Assembly (NCBI GenBank): GCA_026770615.1
Contig: MU631859.1
Span: 1-14,955, forward strand
Length of the DNA: 14,955 bases
Direction: 5' to 3'
From: Pavlovales sp. CCMP2436
Taxonomy: Eukaryota > Haptophyta > Pavlovophyceae > Pavlovales
Shown here: piece by piece, positions 9,430-14,955 of the stretch
Layout of the letters: the number at the start of each line of letters is the position of its first letter
Position numbering within the stretch: position 1 is the stretch's first letter
Made by a program: the position numbers and the translations under genes
The notes under the pieces: model-generated
Database searches by the model: none
Seen by the model: only the letters and a program-made list of their open reading frames with translations
What the model was told of the DNA's origin: nothing

Positions 9430-9657
9430 GCGCTTATGAATGGTGCGGATGAGCTTGTCGATGTGCGCAGGCGGGATGCCACCGCCTGTGCACGCCGTCT
9501 CGAAGCGAGTGATGTCCACGTTCTAAAAGTCGTCGACGTCGTCGTAGCCCAGCTCTTTGAGCTTGTCCAAATGATGCGGGATCTTGAGCTCCTCAAGCAG
9601 GTCGAGAAGGTCAGGCGGCGGGCAGTACTCCTCCATCTCCAGGTTGCGCAAGTCCAT
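9430..9657 (-). pseudogene. SAM-domain fragment with an in-frame stop
   Basis: Reading the - strand from ATG at 9657 gives LLDLLEELKIPHHLDKLKEL, then GYDDVDDF, a TAG stop (9525-9523), and in the same frame DITRFETACTGGGIPPAHID followed by KLIRTIHK. This matches the sterile alpha motif pattern: a first helix ending in a leucine-rich stretch, the G-Y-D-D turn, an acidic/threonine helix, a G-I-P turn and the final K-x-I-R-x-I helix. SAM domains mediate protein-protein or RNA binding. The frame upstream is open for only a few codons before repeat DNA, and downstream it loses similarity, so this looks like a gene fragment rather than a gene. The stop could be bypassed only by splicing or reassignment, for which there is no sign. 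Confidence 0.65.
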
Positions 9658-9677
9658 CGCGTGCTGAGGATGGGCGT

Positions 9678-9767
9678 CAGCCGGTGATAAGCCCCACCCT
9701 CGGGCAGTGGCGATTTTATTTAGATTTTATGTTTTTTTTAAGTACTGCCCGAGGGTATCACCGGCTG
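9678..9767. repeat. large hairpin with AT-rich loop
   Basis: CAGCCGGTGATA (9678-9689) and CCCTCGGGCAGT (9697-9708), separated by a 7-nt bulge, pair perfectly with the continuous 24-nt arm at 9744-9767. The 35-nt loop is T-rich. It lies between the SAM relic and the TCF25 gene, within the segment bounded by inverted repeats. Confidence 0.8.
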
Positions 9768-9772
9768 AGGTC

Positions 9773-9864
9773 GGCCCCACCCTCGAGCATCACCGCCGTG
9801 GCCGCGGCCCCGGAGTCCGGCCCCACCCTCGAGCATCACCTCCGTGGCCGCGGCCCCGGGGTCA
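9773..9864 (+). repeat. 46-bp tandem repeat, two copies
   Basis: The unit beginning GGCCCCACCCTCGAGCATCA occurs at 9773-9818 and 9819-9864, with few differences between copies. It ends just before the right inverted repeat and about 75 bp before the TCF25 start codon, so it may lie in that gene's promoter or 5' UTR. Confidence 0.85.
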
Positions 9865-9940
9865 GGCTTCGCGTGAAGCCCGAGTGAGGAACGACCCCCC
9901 CCCCGTTAATTATTACACCACGCCAGATAATTTCGCAGCT

Positions 9941-11980
9941 ATGTCGACCCGTGATGCACGCCGCGCAGAGAGGCGTGTGGAGGTCGCCGTGGCAGAGGGG
10001 GGTGGCGAGGAGGAGAGCGAGGAGGAGGAGCAACCAGTGCACTCGCGCTTCGCCGGCATGCTGCTCGTCGACTCGACCGAGGACGAGGCGGAGGGAAGCA
10101 GTGACGGTGTAGTGGCGCAACCACCGCCCAGGGTAGTCCATGCTGCGCGCCGCCGCGCGCGCAGGCAGGGCGCGGGCGATGGCGGGTGCGACGATGATTG
10201 GGCCGCGCTCGAGCGGACGCTCCCGGCCGACGAGCAGGCGGCGGGGGGCGGTGACGGCGTGGCCGACGGCTGGTGGGTCTCCGCGGCCTGGCCTCTGCGC
10301 CCTGCGTACCTCACCCCCGAGTTTGAGCTTTCCGAGCGCTTCGGGCGCAGGGCGGTGAACGCGGCCAATGCTGAGATTGCGGCGGGCCGCGGTGGCAAGG
10401 GCGCAGCGCGGAGCGGCGGACGCAGCGGCCGGCGCGGCGTGTTGGCGCCCGTTGGCGCGGGCGCGCTGCTTGGCCGGGCGCGCGGCTCGGCGAGCCTGTC
10501 TCTCGAGCGCGACGACGAGGCCTACGCCTCCGCTGGCCCCGCGGGCGGCTCTGGGCTGATGTGGTTTCGCTTCCGCTACTCGGCGGGCTACCTGCAGCTG
10601 GCCGAGCACGCGTCTGCCGCTGCGCTGGCCGGCGATTCGCGCGCGCTGCAGGGGGTTCTCAAAGATTCGCCCGCACACGTGGAGGCGCTGTGCGGGCTTG
10701 CGAGCGTGTGCGAGCGCTCGGGCCACGGCGAGCTCGCCGCCAGCTACCTGGCCGCGGCGCTGGGTGCGTACGAGGCGGCACTCGGCCCTGCGCTGCTGCT
10801 GCGTGGAGGGCTTCTCGACCCGCGGTGCCGCCTGCGCTGCGAGCTCCGCGAAAATGCAGCGTTCTTGCGCACCCTCAGCCGACGCGCCGCGTCCGCTTCG
10901 AGGTCTGGCTGCCACAGGACCGCGGCGGAGCTGTGCCGGCTGCTGGTCGGGCTCTCGTTCACGCCCTCGCCCCGCAGGCAGGCGGCTGGTGAGGGGGGCG
11001 AAGGGGGCGGCGCCGCCGCGGAGGGCGCGCGCAGCCGCCGGGCCGCCAGCGCGCGCGACGCGTGGGCGGGCGTGCGCGGGCTGGCGGGGCTGGAGGGCAT
11101 GCCCGCAACGGATCCGCAGCGGATACTGCTGCGCGTCGACGCGCACCTCTGCCGCTGTAGCTGCCTCTCGCTGATGCGCGCGCTGCCCTCGCTCGTAGGG
11201 CAGGGCGCCTCGCTCGCGCTGTACCCCAACCTCTCCTTCTCGCTCGCGCTTGCGCATCGCGCGGCGGGTGACGCGCCGGCGGCGAGCGCGCAGCTGCACC
11301 GCGCGCTCTGCCTCTACCCCGCCGCGCTGAGCGTGCTGCTCCTGGGCGCGGACGGGGCACTCGCCGAGACTGCGGCGCGGCACGCTGCCGAGGCGCTGCT
11401 GCGGCGCTGGTGCGCCGCCCTTCGCGCCGCCGGCGAGGCGAGCGCGGCCGCTCCCGGCGAGGAGGAGGCGGAGGCGCGCGAGTGGGAGGGCGCGTGCTCG
11501 CCCGAGGAGGCCGCCTACCGCTCGCTGCTGCTCCTCTACGACGCAGGAGTGGGCGCCCATGCCTTCCGCGCGGACACGGGGTGCAGGCAGTGGCTGCTAG
11601 ACGAGGCGGGTGAGCTGTGTGACCGCCTAGTGCGCGGCACGCGCGACGAGCGCGGCGCGGCGGGCGGCGCGCCGGGCGGCGCGCCGGCAGGCGAGGAGGC
11701 GCGCGAGGCGCTCGCGCTCGCGCGCGACTGCGCGGCCTTCCGGCGGGCGGAATGGGCGAGTGCACGCGCCGAGTTTGCGGGCGTCTCGCTCGACGAGCTC
11801 GGATTCTCACCGCTCGCGCAGCTGCCGGTGGACGCCCTGATGGCCGAGGACGATGGCGTGCCACACCCGGTGCGCGCGCCGGCGCCGCCGAGGCCGGCGG
11901 GCGGGCTGCGGCTCGACCTGGCCGCCAACCCGCTGCGCGTCTTCCTCCAGTCGATGCTTCCGTGGAGCTACGCCTCGTGA
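9941..11980 (+). CDS. TCF25: TCF25 / Rqc1 (Nulp1) homologue
   Basis: This single open frame encodes 679 residues. The start at 9941 (MSTRDARRAERRVEV) is chosen because family members begin with a similar MS-R-A-R-R stretch followed by an acidic run, here EEESEEEE at residues 23-30. The frame is open further upstream, but only through repeat DNA. The core begins near residue 208 with WFRFRYSAGYLQ, followed by KDSPAHVEALCGLASVCERS, the helix with ALGAYEAALGP, then ENAAFLRTLSRRA, GCHRTAAELCRLLVGLSF, DPQRILLRVDAH and LYPNLSFSLALAHRAAGD. It ends with NPLRVFLQSMLPW, the C-terminal signature. This is the TPR-like helical fold of TCF25, the eukaryotic partner of Listerin in the ribosome quality control complex on stalled 60S subunits. 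An Ala/Gly/Arg-rich insertion at about residues 342-389 splits the conserved LLVGL...DPQ segment. No introns are needed. The gene lies between inverted repeats that copy its neighbour's 5' end. Confidence 0.9.
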   Translation: MSTRDARRAERRVEVAVAEGGGEEESEEEEQPVHSRFAGMLLVDSTEDEAEGSSDGVVAQPPPRVVHAARRRARRQGAGDGGCDDDWAALERTLPADEQAAGGGDGVADGWWVSAAWPLRPAYLTPEFELSERFGRRAVNAANAEIAAGRGGKGAARSGGRSGRRGVLAPVGAGALLGRARGSASLSLERDDEAYASAGPAGGSGLMWFRFRYSAGYLQLAEHASAAALAGDSRALQGVLKDSPAHVEALCGLASVCERSGHGELAASYLAAALGAYEAALGPALLLRGGLLDPRCRLRCELRENAAFLRTLSRRAASASRSGCHRTAAELCRLLVGLSFTPSPRRQAAGEGGEGGGAAAEGARSRRAASARDAWAGVRGLAGLEGMPATDPQRILLRVDAHLCRCSCLSLMRALPSLVGQGASLALYPNLSFSLALAHRAAGDAPAASAQLHRALCLYPAALSVLLLGADGALAETAARHAAEALLRRWCAALRAAGEASAAAPGEEEAEAREWEGACSPEEAAYRSLLLLYDAGVGAHAFRADTGCRQWLLDEAGELCDRLVRGTRDERGAAGGAPGGAPAGEEAREALALARDCAAFRRAEWASARAEFAGVSLDELGFSPLAQLPVDALMAEDDGVPHPVRAPAPPRPAGGLRLDLAANPLRVFLQSMLPWSYAS

Positions 11981-12397
11981 GCGGGCTTCGGCAGCTGCGA
12001 GGCGGGGTGGGGCACCTCTGGCCGTCTTCGCCGCCGACGTGCGCGTCGAGCGACACTTGAGTGACTAGGATCTAAATGATCGCGGCTCCTGCAATCTCGA
12101 CCGTCGAGCGACACGTAAAGTTCTAGTGCTTTCAATCCAGCAACCTTAGGGCGTTAGTTAGCAATAGCATGCACGCGAATTATTTAATAGGGCCGAGCTC
12201 ACAGGGTTTCAAACGCTTGCGAAGATTTTGTTTGGCCATTCTTGAAAATTGCATTAAGGAAAAAAAAATGCATAATTAAATTGAAGGCTATTTGCGTACA
12301 AAATGGGTTCTTCAAGGCCCGAGCTCCCATCCAATCCTGTTTTCGCCCCGCTCAGACCCCCCCCCCTTACCCCCCCAGTCCTCAGTCCCCACCCCCG
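11981..12397. other. TCF25 3' flank, no gene
   Basis: This is the presumed 3' UTR and spacer. It contains a short direct repeat CGTCGAGCGACAC (12044-12056 and 12102-12114), the left copy of a 37-bp direct repeat (12215-12251), and a C-rich run at about 12357-12395 followed by AT-rich DNA. No open frame here resembles a protein. Confidence 0.6.
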
Positions 12398-13218
12398 TCG
12401 TACTCTATAGAAAATAAAATTACGAGAACAAAATTAAAGCCTACCCAATAAAATTAAATAAATTACAATAAAAAATTAAAGCTTTCCCCCATATCTTATT
12501 TACAAACACGCCCGAGTATCATTTGAGAGGAAAATAGCTGACTGAGAGGGAAAAAATAGCTGACTGAGAGGGAAAATGTCCCTCAACTGGCGCGCTGACC
12601 GGCCTTTGCTACGCCTCATTACTTACATAATTGATTCCGCTCGAGACCTCTCATCGTCGTCGGTTCATAGTGTGGCACTTCAGCTGAATGAGCGCAGCTG
12701 GAGGTACCTGCTGGCATGGCGAGTTCACTCCTCGGAATGAAGTTGCTCATAATGGTACCTCCTCTTCGCCGCCGCCTTCGTCCCTGTGTCGCTGTCGCCC
12801 TCGTCCCAGCTGCCCACGTTCGACGTACATCACAGCTGCCATATCCGTCTCCTCCGCTGCCGAAACTTGCCGCCTCCGTTGCCTACCCTTACCGCCCTTG
12901 CACCCCACGCGCCGAAATTGAAAATCCTCTGCCGTCGGTCATTTGGGGGCAAAATGTCAGTGCGCTAGTTAGCAGCCGGATCTCAACGCGAACCCGCACG
13001 TGCAGCCTCACGCCGGCGGAGATGGCGGGCAGCCCGAGCAGCGAGCGGTTGCTCCTCGACTCGGTGTCGCGTGTGTGCTATATCCCGCTCGACATCTGGA
13101 CGGCGAGCAACCGCGGTAACCTGCTGGCGATGCGGGTCATCTTTGACCCGCCGGCGAGCTCATGCCACGTCAATAACAAATGCTGGCGAAGATTTTGTTT
13201 GATCATTCTTGAAAATTG
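12215..13218 (+). repeat. 37-bp direct repeats flanking the duplicated copy
   Basis: The segments 12215-12251 and 13182-13218 match over 37 bp with three mismatches (shared core GCGAAGATTTTGTTTG and ATTCTTGAAAATTG). They bracket arm B of the inverted duplication: the right copy starts 8 bp after arm B ends, and the left one lies about 150 bp before arm B begins. Confidence 0.85.
12398..13174 (+). repeat. inverted duplication, arm B (copy of IBtk-like promoter and exon 1)
   Basis: This is the inverted copy of 7017-7728. From 12590 to 13174 there are six substitutions. Upstream of that, arm B carries a 21-bp internal tandem duplication (AAAATAGCTGACTGAGAGGG twice, about 12531-12573) and looser, AT-rich alignment back to 12398. 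Four of the six substitutions fall in the last 65 bp, inside exon 1. The stretch from about 12740 to 13108, which is upstream region plus the start of exon 1, is identical in both arms. Confidence 0.93.
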
Positions 13219-13252
13219 TATATATACAGCAACCAGCAGATCATCTCCCTAA
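13022..13252 (+). pseudogene. truncated duplicate of IBtk-like exon 1
   Basis: The start codon, its context and the first 51 residues match exon 1 of the IBtk-like gene apart from three replacements near the end (K30N, V37M, A40V). After CHVN the sequence runs into unrelated DNA, the right copy of the 37-bp direct repeat, and stops at 13250-13252 after 76 residues. Only part of one ankyrin repeat remains, so a working protein is unlikely. Because the whole upstream region was copied too, it may be transcribed. A functional short peptide or an RNA role cannot be excluded. Confidence 0.8.
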
Positions 13253-13271
13253 ACGCCCTTGCCCGGGCACA

Positions 13272-13577
13272 CTACCGGAGATCCATCGGCACGCGCGGTG
13301 GCGCCCAAGCCAGCGCAGCCGACTAAGGCACGCAGCAGGCAATTGGCGACGCAGCGCTCAGAACAGCACAACATTCAGAACAGTCAGACACCAGCTTGAA
13401 TCCCTATCATAAATATATATAGCGGCTACCGGAGATCCATCGGCACGCGCGGTGGCGCCCAAGCCAGCGCAGCCGACTAAGGCACGCAGCAGGCAATGGG
13501 CGACGCAGCGCTCAGACCAGCAAAACATTCAGAACAGTCAGACGCCAGCTTGAATCCCTATCAGTCAATATAGCGGC
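13272..13577 (+). repeat. 154-bp tandem duplication, two copies
   Basis: The unit beginning CTACCGGAGATCCATCGGCA occurs at 13272-13425 and again from 13426 to about 13577. The copies differ at a handful of positions, and the AT-rich end (ATCATAAATATATATAGCGG in the first) is shorter in the second. Each unit has a GC-rich first half and ends with an AT-rich TATATA-like stretch. No open frame spans it. Confidence 0.9.
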
Positions 13578-13917
13578 TCAGTATGGTTCAACAGGTGTTT
13601 TACATAGCTAGACATAGAAACGAGCGTTACACTTTGAAGATATGCGCATGCTGCGACACTAGCTCAACTCGGGGCCTCGGCGCACGAGCCGGCGGCGGAC
13701 GCAGCCACCGCCAGCGCGTCTACCGCCAGCGCGTCCGCCGCTGCGGTCTGGAGGCTATGGCTCAGGTCTCCCCCTGACAGGGGAAGACCATTCAACCTAA
13801 TTCGCGAAGGCTAACTCGAAAAGTGGCCAGGATATTCTGAACTAAATCAAAAAATTGCCTTTCCACTTTTTTTTCCCGAGATACTCAAATCCCGTTAACT
13901 AACTTGCACTATTAAAA
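13578..13917. other. spacer, nothing recognised
   Basis: I find no gene. A small direct repeat ACCGCCAGCGCGT occurs twice at about 13706-13735, and the remainder is AT-rich, including a T-run near 13865. The 3' end of the - strand gene to the right probably lies here or just to the right. Confidence 0.5.
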
Positions 13918-14955
13918 TTACATATGAAAAAGTGTTAAAATTACATGCGACAGTACTGCGGAGCTTAAATCAACGTGCGTGACGGAACTCGCGCCGCGTG
14001 CAAGGTGCTCCCAGCAGCGTCCATCACCACAGAGTGGCGAGAATATCGCCGTGAGCTTTGCGGGGGAGCTCCCAGATCGTCGGCGCCTCGGGCGCGCGCG
14101 GCTGCACGCCCGACCGGCGCGCCCGACTGACGACAAGCGGCCGACCAACGGGCGGGCGTCGGGGTCGTTGCCGGCAGCCACAGGGTCCCACTCGACAAAA
14201 TGCATGCCCTCGGGGTCGGCAACGTGGCGGTCAAACCACTTGACCGCGAGCGCGGTGTCGCCCTTGGTGAAGGTGGTCTGCTCGAGCTTGCCGCCGCCGT
14301 GTGTGAACTCCTTGATGATGCACGAGCCGTCGCCTGCGTCGGCACCCTGCCCAATCCAGTACCGATATCCTGCCCCCCGCCCGAGCCCGCCCTCGCGCGC
14401 CTGCGCGACCACCCAGTCCCCTGGTCGCAGCTTCTCCGCGAACTTTTTGCCCGCCGCCTGCGCGGTCGTGCGCGTCTTCTGCACTGTGCGCTCGTCGATC
14501 TGGCGGAGCTCCTGCTCGACCCACTCGCACATCTGCCTTCCGCAGCCTACGGCGGGGCTCGGGCACGTCGAGTGCATGCCCCCAGCGCACACGCATTCCC
14601 AGCAGTACTCGCACCAGCAGCCGAAAGTGCGCGCCGCGATCAACTTGTACGTCAGCGCCAGGTACTCGTACGTGCCCGAGATGCCATCCGCGCCGCTGAA
14701 CTTGCTCGCTGCACCGCGCTGCCGCTCGGTCTCGATCGTCTCGCGCGGCGAGTGCACGATCTTGATCTCGCTGACGAACTTGGACTCGTGCGACTTGGTC
14801 CACGCCTCCGACATGAAATGCTTCGCGAGGTGCTCGCGCGCCTCCAGGTCAGTCGAGATCTTGCCCGACTCCGTTAGGGCCTTGCCATTGGTGATGGCGC
14901 TGAGCACGCAACGCTTGAGCACCGCGCCCAGCCCGTCCCATACGCCCTTGCCATG
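13918..14955 (-). CDS. HGKG-motif protein, C-terminal part, 5' partial, probable frameshift
   Basis: The frame is open from the window edge and begins HGKGVWDGLGAVLKR. I recall this motif from large repetitive protein families of algae and animals, often near transposons, whose function is not established. It is followed by a Cys-rich cluster (CWCEYCWECVC, then CGRQMC) that could bind zinc, a Lys/Arg-rich helix, and a C-terminal module with GDWVVAQAREGG, RYWIGQ, FTKGDTALAVKWFDR and FVEWDP. The continuing frame then turns into Arg/Ser-rich nonsense to a stop at 13918. The +2 frame from about 14150 instead reads VVSRARRSGVQPR, APTIWELPRKAHGDILATLW and stops at 14024, which looks like the natural end. 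I therefore infer a frameshift at about 14135-14160, or a missed splice. A transposon-derived origin is possible but not shown. Confidence 0.55.
   Translation of the reverse strand, partial: HGKGVWDGLGAVLKRCVLSAITNGKALTESGKISTDLEAREHLAKHFMSEAWTKSHESKFVSEIKIVHSPRETIETERQRGAASKFSGADGISGTYEYLALTYKLIAARTFGCWCEYCWECVCAGGMHSTCPSPAVGCGRQMCEWVEQELRQIDERTVQKTRTTAQAAGKKFAEKLRPGDWVVAQAREGGLGRGAGYRYWIGQGADAGDGSCIIKEFTHGGGKLEQTTFTKGDTALAVKWFDRHVADPEGMHFVEWDPVAAGNDPDARPLVGRLSSVGRAGRACSRARPRRRRSGSSPAKLTAIFSPLCGDGRCWEHLARGASSVTHVDLSSAVLSHVILTLFHM

Larger units (their letters stand above)
9028..9904. mobile_element. 877-bp segment bounded by 30-bp inverted repeats
   Basis: The left end (9028-9057: nine G, then TTGTTCCTCACTCGGGCTTCA) is the reverse complement of the right end (9874-9904: TGAAGCCCGAGTGAGGAACG, then A and ten C), with one mismatch over 30 bp. 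Both ends are flanked internally by GC-rich minisatellite-like units containing ATCACCG (left at about 9096-9160, right at 9753-9864). No target-site duplication or transposase is visible, so a small non-autonomous element is only one explanation; two inverted members of a dispersed repeat would look the same. A SAM-domain relic lies inside it. Confidence 0.45.

Noticed and set aside
9707..9940. Upstream extension of the TCF25 frame by 78 codons
   Set aside because: It runs through the hairpin, the 46-bp repeats and the inverted repeat, and has no family similarity. The start at 9941 matches family N-termini.
13395..13410. B-box-like GCTTGAATCC in the 154-bp repeat, suggesting a tRNA-derived SINE
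   Set aside because: There is no matching A box at the right distance and no tRNA-like fold or poly-A tail. No tRNA or rRNA gene was recognised anywhere in the window.

Overview
The window is nuclear DNA from a eukaryote. One gene is broken by four GT-AG introns, all with consistent reading phase. The recognisable proteins are eukaryote-specific families: an EMAP-like WD40 protein, an IBtk-like ANK/RCC1 protein and TCF25/Rqc1. Coding regions are very GC-rich, with Ala/Gly/Arg-rich low-complexity insertions, while the spacers are AT-rich and full of simple repeats. This suggests a GC-rich microbial alga or protist. A haptophyte is my best guess, but nothing in the window proves it.

Layout: (1) 1-1872, + strand, the C-terminal part of an EML/EMAP-type WD40 protein, cut by the left edge. 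(2) 1873-2074, a short AT-rich spacer between convergent genes that holds three small hairpins. (3) 2075-7168, - strand, a complete five-exon gene for a protein of about 1320 residues resembling IBtk (ankyrin repeats, RCC1 blades, a BACK-like helical stretch) but with no visible BTB domain. Its 798-bp third intron contains a 58/59-bp tandem repeat and a long pyrimidine tract on the + strand. (4) 7169-9940, about 2.8 kb of spacer. It holds the upstream region of the IBtk-like gene, a cluster of perfect palindromes beside a G-quadruplex motif, a broken SAM-domain fragment, and an 877-bp segment bounded by 30-bp inverted repeats. (5) 9941-11980, + strand, an intronless TCF25/Rqc1 homologue. (6) 11981-13917, spacer carrying an inverted, roughly 99% identical copy of the upstream region and first exon of the IBtk-like gene, followed by a 154-bp tandem duplication. 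(7) 13918-14955, - strand, the C-terminal part of an uncharacterised HGKG-motif protein, probably frameshifted near its end and cut by the right edge.

The genes do not form a pathway. EML proteins act on microtubules, TCF25/Rqc1 in ribosome-associated quality control, and IBtk-like proteins in signalling or as ubiquitin-ligase adaptors in animals. The most unusual part of the window is the repeat architecture around TCF25. The 5' end of its neighbour has been copied in inverted orientation to the far side of TCF25, so TCF25 sits between inverted repeats of about 0.6-0.7 kb. The copy still carries the presumed promoter and encodes a truncated ankyrin peptide.
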